Below are positions 23,907 to 35,468 of a stretch of 64,000 nt of DNA, in pieces. Source of the DNA: Parafrankia elaeagni (GTDB lineage Bacteria > Actinomycetota > Actinomycetes > Frankiales > Frankiaceae); contig NZ_KB893683.1 of the NCBI RefSeq assembly GCF_000374165.1, forward strand, positions 1 to 64,000. The letters run 5' to 3'. Numbering within the stretch: the stretch's first letter is position 1; every line of letters begins with the position of its first letter. The notes beneath the pieces were generated by a model, which had not been told where the DNA came from, ran no database searches, and saw only the letters and a program-made list of their open reading frames with translations. The position numbers and the translations under genes were made by a program.

Positions 23907-24506
23907 CCGACACACCCCCAGCCGTCTCGAACGAGCGATCAACGTGTTCTGTCACCCCGCTGACCTGCGTGATGACGGACCACGCACACACTAACGTAAC
24001 GTCCCCGAAAGCAACGATTCAGTACCCGACAGACGAATGATGCGGATGGCGGCGAGTCGACCACTTAACCGACCACGATTTGCACGAACCGCAGCACGCT
24101 CCTCACCACGGGACGCGATCTTGAACCCCCTTATCACCCAAAGCCAGGATGTCGCCACTGCTCGCGGGTAACCGCTTGACGATTCGATGCCCTCGAATCG
24201 CTCCCTGTAACCAGGGCCGCCGCCAGCCACCGCCCCCACCGGACAGACAATGCGGAAGACCGCCCGTCAGCCGGCCGTGCGAAATAGACCGTACTGAGCC
24301 GAATGTCACGCCGCTTAATTAGTATTGTCAGGTATGCGCAGCCCGGAGCGAGTCGTCCTCAAGCGGACCGACACGGCCGCGGGCAGGCGTGCCACCGGGC
24401 CCTCTCGGCACGTCCGTCACAGGACCGTCGCAACGTCACGACGGACCCGCGGCGACTTCCGGCGCGCCGTTCACGGTCTCGCGGCGGACCCGTCAGACGT
24501 CAGACG
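23907..24506. other. 600-bp intergenic region upstream of the BldD-like gene
   Basis: No gene recognised. Base composition is more AT-rich than surroundings (about 23950-24310), as expected for a long regulatory region. It probably carries the BldD-like gene promoter and possibly autoregulatory sites. Confidence 0.4.
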
Positions 24507-25841
24507 TCAGCGGGAGGCGCGACGCAGGGACGAGCGCCGGCGCCGCGCCCCGCCGGAGACCCCGACAAAACGGTCAGCAAGATCACGTATCGCCAGCCGG
24601 GCCGGTGAGGTCGGGGCGATGTCACGTAGCAGCTGACCTGAGGCAGCGGCGGCGTCCAGGCCGGTGAGGTCGTGCGGGACCAGCGCGACCGGTTCACGAC
24701 CGGTGTGGCGGGCCATCGCCCGCGACACCTCCCGCCGCGGATCCCCTCCGACCACCGAGCCGCGCAGCCGGTTGACCACGATCAACGGGTCGGCGAGGGG
24801 CACCGCCTCACGCAGCTCCGCCAGACCCCGGACGAACCGCACCAGGCCGACCGGCTCCGCGGACGCCACTGCGAGCACGGAGTCGGCAGCCCCCAGGACG
24901 GCCAGCGTCGCGCCGTTGCGCCGCGGCGCGGCCGTGTCGAACGACAGCTCCTCGTCCGTCTCCAGGCAGAAGCCGCAGTCGACGACCACGAAGGACGCCA
25001 GCCGGCGCGACAGCGCGAGGACTGTCTCCACCGATGCGGGACGCAGCTCCGGCCAGCGCGAGGGCCGGGAGATTCCGGGCAGTACCCGCAGCCCACCACC
25101 GAGATCGCGGCACAGCAGGGCGAGCCGGGGAACGTCCAGCAGGCCCTGATTGGCCGAGCGGGCCGCGGCGGCGAGGCCCGGTGCCTCCTCCAGCAGCCCG
25201 ACATGCTGGCCGATGGAGCCGCCGTAGGAGTCCGCGTCGATGAGAAGGGTCGACTGGCCGAGTCCGGCGAGTTCGGCTGCGAGGCCGAGGGCGATCGTGG
25301 TGCGCCCGGGCGAGCCGACCGGCCCCCACACTGCGATGAGCCGCCCCTCCACGAGTTCGGCGGGCTCGTCCGCACCGCTCGCCGTGCCCCCCACCGGAGC
25401 GAGGGCAGCAGCGCCCCGGAACCCGGTGAGCGGCTCGCTGAAGGCCGGGGGAAGCGCGGGCGGGGCGGCCATGTCCGCCAGCGCACGAGTCGCCTCGACG
25501 ACGGCTGCGGCGACGACTTCGGCGGTGGCGTCCGCGGGGATCACCGCGGCCACCCCGAGCTGACGCAGCCGGCGGTCGGCGTCCTCGTCACCAGGCGCGA
25601 TCAGGCCGACGACGGCCACACCGGAAGCCGCCAGCCGGATCAGCGCGTCCCGGTCCAGCCGCCGTAGGTCCGCGGAGAGCAGCGCTGCCCGCGCCGCCCC
25701 GGTCGTCGCGGCGGCCAGCAGGTCCGGCAGGTCCACACAGCGGCGGACGACGGTGACACCGAGATCACGCCGGTCGAAGGCCGAGACCAGCCCGGCCTCG
25801 ATGACCGAGTCCGTGACCGCGGTCAGGATCGGCAGGCTCAC
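24507..25841 (-). CDS. TadZ/CpaE-like MinD-family ATPase
   Basis: A 444-residue protein. An N-terminal receiver-like domain without clear phosphorylation residues (about 1-115) and a linker precede a MinD/ParA-type P-loop domain with Walker A GPVGSPGRTT (173-182) and STLLIDADSYGGSIGQHVG. In Tad systems TadZ/CpaE localises the pilus machine at the pole or septum. It overlaps rcpC by 4 bases (ATGA), so the two are coupled. It lies about 8 kb from the tadABC operon, which lacks its own tadZ. Confidence 0.8.
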   Translation of the reverse strand: MSLPILTAVTDSVIEAGLVSAFDRRDLGVTVVRRCVDLPDLLAAATTGAARAALLSADLRRLDRDALIRLAASGVAVVGLIAPGDEDADRRLRQLGVAAVIPADATAEVVAAAVVEATRALADMAAPPALPPAFSEPLTGFRGAAALAPVGGTASGADEPAELVEGRLIAVWGPVGSPGRTTIALGLAAELAGLGQSTLLIDADSYGGSIGQHVGLLEEAPGLAAAARSANQGLLDVPRLALLCRDLGGGLRVLPGISRPSRWPELRPASVETVLALSRRLASFVVVDCGFCLETDEELSFDTAAPRRNGATLAVLGAADSVLAVASAEPVGLVRFVRGLAELREAVPLADPLIVVNRLRGSVVGGDPRREVSRAMARHTGREPVALVPHDLTGLDAAAASGQLLRDIAPTSPARLAIRDLADRFVGVSGGARRRRSSLRRASR

Positions 25842-26635
25842 CGACCGTACCCCGGCGCCGCGGACGGGCCGGACGACCCGACCTCGCCGCGGGCGTCCCG
25901 CTCCAGCTTCACTACGTCGACCCGCTCGCTCTGGGACGCGGCGACAGCGCGGATGGCATCGTCCACCGGCACCCGCAGCGACAGCGACCGGTCACCACCG
26001 CTCAGCCTGTCCTCGGCGACGAACTCGACGTCATGCAGCACCTGGATCTCCACGCCGGCGCCACCCGTGACCGGCTCCCCCGCCGCGGGACCGTCGGTGC
26101 CCGCGGCGCCCTCCGTGCCCGTGCCGCCGCCGTCGGCGGGTGGCACGCCATCCGGCTGGTAGACGAAGACGTCGACATGATCACCCGGAACGAGCGCGGG
26201 CACCCGGCCGGACTTGACGATCACCGGCACCAGCCTTGTCGCCGGTGCTCCCGAGCCGGCGAAGTCGGCACCGCTGACCAGCTCGCCCGCGTTGACCGGG
26301 CGGGCCAGGGTGGCACCGACCAGGTCGCCCCGGCGGTCGCCGGGGTAGTAACGGTCGGAGGTGGCGCCGTCGAGGTGGGCGCTGACCGTGCGCAGGTCCT
26401 TCTCGACGATCAGGTGCCCGGCCGGGAGGTCGGCCGCGGCGACCACCCACTGGCGGGTCTGGTCCGCCGCCGTGAACAGGCGGGCGCCGGCGACAACGGA
26501 CACGAGCACCAGCAGAACGCCGACGAGCAGCCGGGAGTCGCGCCACCGGCGGCGGCCGAGCCGGCGCGCCGGCGGCGACGGCGGCACCGGTGGAGTCGGC
26601 TCCGGCCGCGCCGGTGCGATGGTCAGCTCGGTCAC
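25838..26635 (-). CDS. RcpC/CpaB-like SAF-domain pilus assembly protein
   Basis: A 265-residue protein. A Pro-rich cytoplasmic N-terminus is followed by one membrane helix (about residues 36-55), a SAF domain (about 62-125) beginning WVVAAADLPAGHLIVEKDLR, and a RcpC-like C-terminal domain (VPVIVKSGRVPALVPGDHVDV). Gram-positive Tad loci carry such proteins at the outer face of the membrane. It is upstream of and coupled to the TadZ-like gene. Confidence 0.82.
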   Translation of the reverse strand: MTELTIAPARPEPTPPVPPSPPARRLGRRRWRDSRLLVGVLLVLVSVVAGARLFTAADQTRQWVVAAADLPAGHLIVEKDLRTVSAHLDGATSDRYYPGDRRGDLVGATLARPVNAGELVSGADFAGSGAPATRLVPVIVKSGRVPALVPGDHVDVFVYQPDGVPPADGGGTGTEGAAGTDGPAAGEPVTGGAGVEIQVLHDVEFVAEDRLSGGDRSLSLRVPVDDAIRAVAASQSERVDVVKLERDARGEVGSSGPSAAPGYGR

Positions 26636-27086
26636 CAGGCCCTCCTCACTCGCCGACGCCTCGGCACTCCTCGAACCTTACGGTCGCAGAGCGTACGTGG
26701 TCGACAACCGCCAACCGGTCCTGTCGGCCATAACGGCCCAACCGGTCACTATGGCCGCCCGGCCTGCTTCCCGTACATAAGACGCCTGACGGTGCTCTCA
26801 CGATGCGTCGTAGTCGTCGCGGGGCATAAGCCTGCTGGACAACCGGTGGCCGACGGAGCCCCTGACCTGGGACGACGACCCGCGCGGCGGGCGGCGGGAA
26901 GCCCGGCGCCGCCGGCTCGGACTCGCCCGTCGTTGCTTCTTCGGGTCGACGGCAGCTGCCAGGAGACAGCTCATCAAGCGGTATCGCGTGCAGTTATCCA
27001 CAAGCCGAGGCATTCGAACGCGATGTCACGCGGAAACTCTGATACACAGGGAAGACGCGCCGACCGTCACCGGAGAGGGGGCGTTG
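26636..27086. other. Divergent intergenic region between rcpC-like and HTH genes
   Basis: About 450 bp with promoters presumably in both directions. No gene recognised. Confidence 0.4.
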
Positions 27087-27323
27087 ATGAACGACCGCTT
27101 CCTTCAGCTCAGCGATGTCGCGGAGATCCTCAACATCTCGGCCAGCCAGACCTACGCGCTCGTCCGCTCTGGTGAGCTCCCGGCGATCAAGATCGGCGGG
27201 CGCGGGCAGTGGCGGGTCGAGCGGACCGAGCTCGAGGCCTACATCCAGCGCGCCTACGAGCAGACCCGGGCCTTCGTCGCGGCGAACCCGATGAGCCGCA
27301 ACGAGGCCATGCCCGACGACTGA
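27087..27323 (+). CDS. Excisionase/BldC-type helix-turn-helix protein
   Basis: A 78-residue protein made almost entirely of a MerR-like HTH_17 domain: LQLSDVAEILNISASQTYAL, VRSGELPAIKIGG and WRVERTELEAYIQRAYEQTR. Such small actinobacterial proteins bind DNA. BldC-type developmental regulators and excisionases share the fold, and this copy lies in conserved chromosomal context, not in the mobile region. The ATG follows GGAGAGGGGG. It is convergent with the next gene. Confidence 0.8.
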   Translation: MNDRFLQLSDVAEILNISASQTYALVRSGELPAIKIGGRGQWRVERTELEAYIQRAYEQTRAFVAANPMSRNEAMPDD

Positions 27324-27345
27324 CCCGGGTCTGCCTCGCCCGGTC

Positions 27346-27915
27346 TCAGCTTCTCCGGATGTAGGCGAGCCCGTCGAAGGGCACCGTCCAGCCGGAGCGA
27401 ACGTCATTGCGGCGCGCGAACTCCCCCAGCGGGTGTTCGGCGAGCTCAAGGAAATCCGCGCCGACGCGCAGCAGCGTCCCGGTGAGCACCGCGCCATCGA
27501 GCAACGCGACCGCACAGACGCTCCGGTCACGGACCAGCCCACGCACTACATGCCGCAGATCGAGGCGAGCGGCCAGACGCCCCTCGTGGCCGGGCTGCGC
27601 CGAGATGGTCGTCAACCCGCGAACCGCGAGCAACGAGGCGCGAGGTACCAGCACCTCGTTCGAGCCGGCCTCACTGACCAGCAGCCAGTCCACTCCGAGT
27701 GCCGAGAGCCGGCCGGTGATGGCGAGCGGGCCCGGGCCCGGGCCCCCACGCAACAGGCAGCGGACCTCCGCGCCCACCGCGGGCCGCATCCGGTCGAGCA
27801 TCCGGAGGTAGGCGGCCTCCCGCCGGCTGCGGTCGGCGATCTCCGCCTCAAGCTCGGCCGCCTCGGCCGCCTCCCACTGCAGCTCAAGATCCGAGAAGAG
27901 ATCCTCCCACCGCAT
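27346..27915 (-). CDS. Conserved actinobacterial hypothetical protein
   Basis: A 189-residue protein. The N-terminus MRWEDLFSDLELQWEAAEAA is a charged helix found in a conserved actinobacterial family. The rest is beta-rich with two similar halves (CLLRGGPGPGPLAITGRLSA and VALLDGAVLTGTLLRVGADF), possibly two small barrels. The function is unknown. It is divergent from the LysM gene and convergent with the HTH gene. Confidence 0.7.
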   Translation of the reverse strand: MRWEDLFSDLELQWEAAEAAELEAEIADRSRREAAYLRMLDRMRPAVGAEVRCLLRGGPGPGPLAITGRLSALGVDWLLVSEAGSNEVLVPRASLLAVRGLTTISAQPGHEGRLAARLDLRHVVRGLVRDRSVCAVALLDGAVLTGTLLRVGADFLELAEHPLGEFARRNDVRSGWTVPFDGLAYIRRS

Positions 27916-27980
27916 TTCGGCGCGTTCCTCCGTTTTTCCAGGTCAGCCACCACCAGGCTGGACAAGCGAAGCAGAGCGGA

Positions 27981-28009
27981 TTGACATCCATCTTCTGGCG
28001 GGTTACACA
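27981..28009 (+). promoter_or_regulatory. Possible sigma-70-type promoter for the LysM gene
   Basis: TTGACA at 27981-27986 and TACACA at 28004-28009 with a 17-base spacer. The -35 is a perfect match; the -10 is partial. Confidence 0.4.
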
Positions 28010-28177
28010 AGCAAACGTAACCAAACGGCATCGTCCGTGCATGAGCTCCCTGACCCCGAGCTAACACGGTCGCCGAACCAGCCAACGACGACACCTCGGC
28101 CTACTCACGACCAAAGCAGCGAAGGTCGTCCGAGACAGGCACCCACCGAACCCAGAGCGGACGGACGGGTACGGAGC

Positions 28178-29494
28178 ATGATCTCAGGGGCAACACGGGA
28201 CACCGCCGCGCGGGTGGGCGGCGGTGTCGCCGCACTCGGCATCGCCGCCGTACTGGTCCTGTTCGGGCCGAGACTGGCCGACCTCCCCTCGGAGCTCGGG
28301 GAGATCGGGCCGTGGTTCCGTGACGCCCCCGAGCTGGCCCTCGCCAACTGCCTCGGGCTGATCGCCTGGGTCTGCCTGCTGTGGCTGTGCGCCGGAGTGA
28401 TCCTCGGGTCGCTCGCCGCGCTGCCGGGCGCGGCCGGTCGGCTCTTCGCGGCCCTGGCCAGCCGCGTGCTTCCCAGGGCCGTCCGGCGCATCGTCGAGGT
28501 CGGTCTCGGCGTCACACTCGTCGCAGCCAGTGTCAGCCCGCTCCTCACCGCGAGCCCGGCAGCCGCGGCCTCGGGCACGACCCAGTCGACCACCGCCGGC
28601 ACGGCCCCGATGTCCGCCGCGCCCGGCGCATCCTGGGCCGATCCGCCAGCCACCGGCGCGAGCTCGCCGCGGGCGTCCGAGCAGGGCTGGCCCTTCCTCG
28701 GCCACGGCGACACCAGCGGACGCCCGGGCACGCCGACCGCCTCGCCGCCGAGCACGGCCTCGCCGCCCGCGGGCGGCGGCACGGGCCGGCCGGCACCAAC
28801 CAGTGCGGAGGAACTGAGCGCCGTGCTCGGCGACGTCCTCCCGGACGATGTCCTGATCGTGCCCCTGACCCCGGTCAGCGCGGCCGACGCTCTCTCGGGC
28901 GCGACGCAGCCGCCCTCCGCCACGGCCGCCCCTGACCCCGGCGGCCGACCCGCGCCCGTACGCGCGTCGGAACAGGGCTGGCCGTTCCTCGGCCACCCCG
29001 ACCAGACCCCGTCGCCATCCCCAGGTGCCGGCACCGGCAACGAGCCTGGTGCCGCGGGCCAGGCCGGTACGGGCGGTCAGGCCGGTACGGGCGGTCAGGC
29101 CGGTACGGGCGGTCAGGCCGGTACGGGCGGTCAGGCCGAAGCGGGTGGGCGCGCCGACGGCCCGGACCGCGCAGGCGCCACCGGCCAGGCAGGCGCCGGC
29201 GATCCGATGGTGCCGGCGGCCCCACTGGGGACGGGCACTCCGGGGACGGTGCCCGGCACGCCCGCCCCGGCTCCGGCCCCGCGGTCCAGCCCGGGAGGGC
29301 CGTCCGAGGAGGTGGTCGTACTACGTGGAGACAGCCTCTGGTCCATCGTGGCCCGCCATCTGGGACCGGGCGCGACATCCGACCAGATCGCCGCCGAGTG
29401 GCCACGGTGGTGGTCCGCGAACTCGGACGTGATCGGACCTGATCCGGATGTCATCCTGCCCGGTCAGCGCCTCGTCCCGCCGCCGGCCCGCTGA
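28178..29494 (+). CDS. Membrane protein with C-terminal LysM domain
   Basis: A 438-residue protein. Three hydrophobic segments in the first 140 residues (about 10-35, 55-80, 110-130) anchor it. A long low-complexity linker contains two copies of ASEQGWPFLGH and a GQAGTG tandem repeat. A LysM-type domain closes the protein (EEVVVLRGDSLWSIVARHLG, then DVILPGQRLVPP). LysM domains bind peptidoglycan, so it probably spans membrane and wall. The ATG at 28178 has GGAG too close (1 base) to be ideal; an in-frame ATG at 28037 would add 47 polar residues. Confidence 0.78.
   Translation: MISGATRDTAARVGGGVAALGIAAVLVLFGPRLADLPSELGEIGPWFRDAPELALANCLGLIAWVCLLWLCAGVILGSLAALPGAAGRLFAALASRVLPRAVRRIVEVGLGVTLVAASVSPLLTASPAAAASGTTQSTTAGTAPMSAAPGASWADPPATGASSPRASEQGWPFLGHGDTSGRPGTPTASPPSTASPPAGGGTGRPAPTSAEELSAVLGDVLPDDVLIVPLTPVSAADALSGATQPPSATAAPDPGGRPAPVRASEQGWPFLGHPDQTPSPSPGAGTGNEPGAAGQAGTGGQAGTGGQAGTGGQAGTGGQAEAGGRADGPDRAGATGQAGAGDPMVPAAPLGTGTPGTVPGTPAPAPAPRSSPGGPSEEVVVLRGDSLWSIVARHLGPGATSDQIAAEWPRWWSANSDVIGPDPDVILPGQRLVPPPAR
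29060..29131 (+). repeat. In-frame 18-bp minisatellite (GQAGTG repeats)
   Basis: Four perfect 18-bp units starting at 29060, 29078, 29096 and 29114 in the linker of the LysM gene. Confidence 0.92.
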
Positions 29495-29669
29495 GCTGGC
29501 CGGTGATCGGAACCAGGCGCCGCGTCGCCTCCGCCACCGGGTCTGCCTCCGCCACCGGGTCTGCCTGCCCACCAGGCCTCGCCCTCGACCGGGCCCACAT
29601 CCCGAACGCACTCGGAACACAGCACCTCCGACCGCGCCGACCGCGCCGACCACCCGCGAAAGGCCCGCC

Positions 29670-30404
29670 GTGACCGCGACGACCGCCCTGACCCTGCCCC
29701 GTCGCCGATCCCCGCACGTGACCGCCGCTCCCGGGCTGCTGCCCGTGCGGCCGACCGATCCGCCCTACGACGATGAGCTCGCCCCGGACGGCAGGGCCGA
29801 CCCTGCCGTCCGTCCTCGCCCGCCCGGGCGTTCCCTGCCCGGCCGTCCGGGACGCACCACGACACCGACTGCGCCTCGTGAGGTGACCAGCGGCGCCCGC
29901 CGGCTCGCCGAGCGGGGGGCAGTACTGGCCCGACCACCCGAGCAGCCATCGATCCGGCTGCCCCGACACCGCGAAGCGGGCACATCACGCCGCCCGCGGT
30001 CCGGGCCGGACCGCCTCGGATCATCCGCGGCGCAGGCAGGCCGCCAGAAGGCCGGGGGTGCGGCCGAAGCCGGCCCGCCGGCGCAGCCGTGGAAACCGCC
30101 GGATCCGCGGCGGACGGCCGCGGTCGTCGTGCGGCTGATCGTCGAGGTGCTCTCCGGTGCCCGACCGATGGCGCACCTCGCACCCTGGACCACGGCAGCG
30201 CTACAGCATGATCTTCAGCGGACCGCGTCGGTGCTGACGAACCGCCAGCCCGGCCAGGTGCGCAGCGTCCGGGTCAGCGAGCCGCTGCCGGGAATCGCGG
30301 AGGTCAGCGCGGTTGTCAGCCGCGGGCCCCGGATGCGGGCGATGGCGTTGCGGATGGAACTCGCTGCCGACCGCTGGCAGGTAACCACCCTGCAACTCGG
30401 CTGA
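29670..30404 (+). CDS. DUF6459 (Rv3235-like) family protein
   Basis: A 244-residue protein. The first 140 residues are Pro/Arg-rich and disordered. The conserved C-terminal domain (about 150-244) reads VVVRLIVEVLSGARPMAHLA, TNRQPGQVRSVRVSEPLPGI and ALRMELAADRWQVTTLQLG, the pattern of an actinobacterial family encoded near secA (Rv3235 in Mycobacterium, from memory). The function is unknown. The GTG at 29670 was chosen at the point where the sequence begins to look coding; the ribosome-binding site is weak. It is convergent with secA. Confidence 0.72.
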   Translation: MTATTALTLPRRRSPHVTAAPGLLPVRPTDPPYDDELAPDGRADPAVRPRPPGRSLPGRPGRTTTPTAPREVTSGARRLAERGAVLARPPEQPSIRLPRHREAGTSRRPRSGPDRLGSSAAQAGRQKAGGAAEAGPPAQPWKPPDPRRTAAVVVRLIVEVLSGARPMAHLAPWTTAALQHDLQRTASVLTNRQPGQVRSVRVSEPLPGIAEVSAVVSRGPRMRAMALRMELAADRWQVTTLQLG

Positions 30405-30447
30405 CCGGTTCCCACGGCCGCGCGCCTGCTCGGGCCCCGCCAGGCTC

Positions 30448-30478
30448 GGGCCCCGCCAGGCTGGCCGGGACGGGGCCC
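30448..30478. terminator. Hairpin between convergent DUF6459 and secA genes
   Basis: GGGCCCCG (30448-30455) pairs with CGGGGCCC (30471-30478). The left arm is present twice because of a 16-bp tandem duplication (CTCGGGCCCCGCCAGG). Confidence 0.6.
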
Positions 30479-30486
30479 GCTCCGGG

Positions 30487-33477
<2,991 letters not shown>

Positions 33478-33727
33478 GGCGGAACTCCTCCGGCAGGCAT
33501 GTCGGCGAACTCACCGACACCACGATGCTAGCCCTTCGATCGTCGCCCACGGCCCGAGCTCGAACCACCGGCGACACGGCGGGTCCGGGAGCGGCTGGCC
33601 GCACCCGGAGGATGCGGATCCTCCCGATCCCCGTGACTGTCCAACGAGTGTGGGACCCCTCCGGTGCCCGGCGTGCCACGCGTGTGATCCCCACCCGTCA
33701 CCCGCCGGCGCTGGCATCGTGGGCGGT

Positions 33728-34465
33728 ATGCGTTCCGACATCGGATCTGCCCCGGGCCTGAAAGCCGCACCCGGCCACAGCTCCGCACCCGGTCCGGAAA
33801 CCGCGGCCGGTTCCGCCCCCCAGGGCCCGGCGGGCTCCGGCCCCGCCGCCGGCCCGGCAGTGCCCGCCGGCTGGATGTCGGCCGGTCCGGCGGCGGACCT
33901 CGCCGCACGCCGGCTGCCACTCGAGCCGGTCGAGATCACCGCGGGCATGTTGCATCTGCGGCCCTGGAAGCTGTCCGACGTCGAGGCGCTCTTCCGCGCC
34001 TGCCAGGACCCGGAGATCCCCCGCTGGACACGGGTGCCCGTGCCTTACACCCAGGGCCACGCCGAGGACTTCGTCTGCCGCCAGGCGCCGGACGCCTGGG
34101 CCACGGCCACCGGCGCGCCGCTGGCCGTGGTCGACGCCACGACCGAGGAGCTCCTCGCCTCCGTGGCTCTGCAGGAGATGACAGATGAGGGCGACGCGGA
34201 GCTCGCCTACTGGTGCGCCGCCGGGGCACGCGGACGGGGGGTGACGACAGCCGCCGCCGCCGCACTGCTGCGCTGGGGCTTCGGCGCCCTCGGGCTGGAG
34301 CGGGTCGAGTGGCGGGCGGCGGTCGGCAACCACACCTCCCGCCGGGTCGCGGAGAAGCTCGGCTTCACTCTTGACGGCACGTTGCGGGGCGCCGTCGTCC
34401 TCGGGGACGGAGCCCGACATGACTGCTGGATCGGCTCACGGCTCGCCACGGACCCGCCGGTCTGA
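33728..34465 (+). CDS. GNAT-family N-acetyltransferase (RimJ/RimL type)
   Basis: A 245-residue protein. After an Ala/Gly/Pro-rich N-terminus the GNAT domain (about 75-240) shows LHLRPWKLSDVEALFRACQD, AELAYWCAAGARGRGVTTAA (acetyl-CoA loop, about residue 167) and RRVAEKLGFTLDGTLRGAVV, typical of RimJ/RimL-like enzymes that acetylate N-terminal amines or small molecules. The substrate is not predictable. An internal ATG (MSAGPAAD) would remove the low-complexity start. It is divergent from secA and convergent with the response regulator. Confidence 0.85.
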   Translation: MRSDIGSAPGLKAAPGHSSAPGPETAAGSAPQGPAGSGPAAGPAVPAGWMSAGPAADLAARRLPLEPVEITAGMLHLRPWKLSDVEALFRACQDPEIPRWTRVPVPYTQGHAEDFVCRQAPDAWATATGAPLAVVDATTEELLASVALQEMTDEGDAELAYWCAAGARGRGVTTAAAAALLRWGFGALGLERVEWRAAVGNHTSRRVAEKLGFTLDGTLRGAVVLGDGARHDCWIGSRLATDPPV

Positions 34466-34605
34466 GAACCGACCATGCCGGTGCGCTCGCCGGTCACGCA
34501 TGCCCGTGGCGGCGCCGCCGTCAGCGCGCGCTGGCGCCATGCCCGACGACGATGCCGTCGGCGCCGGTGCACGGGCCATCGCGGACGAACCGGACCCGAA
34601 CCTGA

Positions 34606-35319
34606 TCAGGTGATCTCCAGCAGCTTCTCCCGCACCGCGTACACCACCGCCTCCATGCGGGAGTGCAGCTGGAGCTTCTCGAGAATGTTCCGGATGTGGT
34701 TCTTGACGGTGTTCTCGCTGATGTAGAGCTGCTTGGCGATATCCCGGTTGTTCAGCCCCTTGGCGACCAGCCGGAGGACCTCCATCTCCCGGTCGGTCAG
34801 CCGCGGGGTCGGAAGCTGGGGACGGTCGTCCTTGGTTTTGATCATTGCGGCGAACTCGCTGAGCAGCTTGGACGCCATCGACGGACTGATGAGGCTCTGG
34901 CCGTTGTAGACCGCACGGATGTCCGCGGCGACCTCGTCGATCGAGATCTCCTTGAGCAGATAGCCCATGGCACCGGCCTTGATGGCATCGAAGAGGTCTG
35001 CCTCCTCGTCGCTTATCGTCAACATGACGATCTTGGCGCTGGGCACCTTCTCCTTGATTGCGCTGGTGGCGTCGATCCCGCCGCGCCGAGGCATCCGGAC
35101 GTCCATCAGGACGATGTCCGGTGCCATCTCGGCGGCCATCGTGACAGCTTCCGATCCGTCCGCGGCCTCGCCGACGACCTCGATGTCGACCTCCTGCGCG
35201 AGGACCATCTCCAGGCCGCGGCGGAACAACGCGTGGTCGTCAACGATCAGCACCCGGATGGGATTCGCCTCCGATGGCGTCCGCAGCGCCTCCTCGGAAC
35301 GCTGCTCGTCCACCGTCAT
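34606..35319 (-). CDS. NarL/FixJ-family response regulator
   Basis: A 237-residue protein. The receiver domain (about 20-140) has the acidic pair D27-D28, phospho-acceptor D73 in IVLMDVRMPRRGG and the Lys in GYLLKEIS. The LuxR-type HTH (about 165-230) has LTDREMEVLRLVAKGLNNRD and SENTVKNHIRNILEKL. It is a DNA-binding transcription regulator. No histidine kinase is adjacent. The same gene beside hpf and secA is conserved in actinobacteria as I recall. The ATG follows GGAGGT at 5 bases. A 15-bp hairpin lies in the leader. Confidence 0.93.
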   Translation of the reverse strand: MTVDEQRSEEALRTPSEANPIRVLIVDDHALFRRGLEMVLAQEVDIEVVGEAADGSEAVTMAAEMAPDIVLMDVRMPRRGGIDATSAIKEKVPSAKIVMLTISDEEADLFDAIKAGAMGYLLKEISIDEVAADIRAVYNGQSLISPSMASKLLSEFAAMIKTKDDRPQLPTPRLTDREMEVLRLVAKGLNNRDIAKQLYISENTVKNHIRNILEKLQLHSRMEAVVYAVREKLLEIT

Positions 35320-35347
35320 CTCCGACCTCCCCTGGAACCGCTCCCGC

Positions 35348-35388
35348 GGGGTGTGCCACCAGACATCACGCTGCTGGTGGCACACCCC
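35348..35388 (-). terminator. 15-bp perfect hairpin between hpf and the response regulator
   Basis: GGGGTGTGCCACCAG (35348-35362) and its complement (35374-35388), 11-base loop. No T-run follows on either strand. It may terminate hpf transcription, stabilise its 3' end, or be a regulatory structure in the leader of the downstream gene. Confidence 0.55.
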
Positions 35389-35468
35389 GTGGAACGTGCC
35401 GTGTGCACCGATGCCGGGAGTCCGACACCCAAGGCAAATGGTCCCACGTCGGCAAGGGGGATCGACCG

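Noticed and set aside
27916..28177. A c-di-AMP (ydaO-type) riboswitch ahead of the LysM gene
   Set aside because: Such switches precede many actinobacterial cell-wall genes, but I see none of the expected conserved segments here.
29060..29131. CRISPR-like regular repeats
   Set aside because: Units are contiguous with no spacers and lie in frame inside a coding gene; it is a minisatellite.
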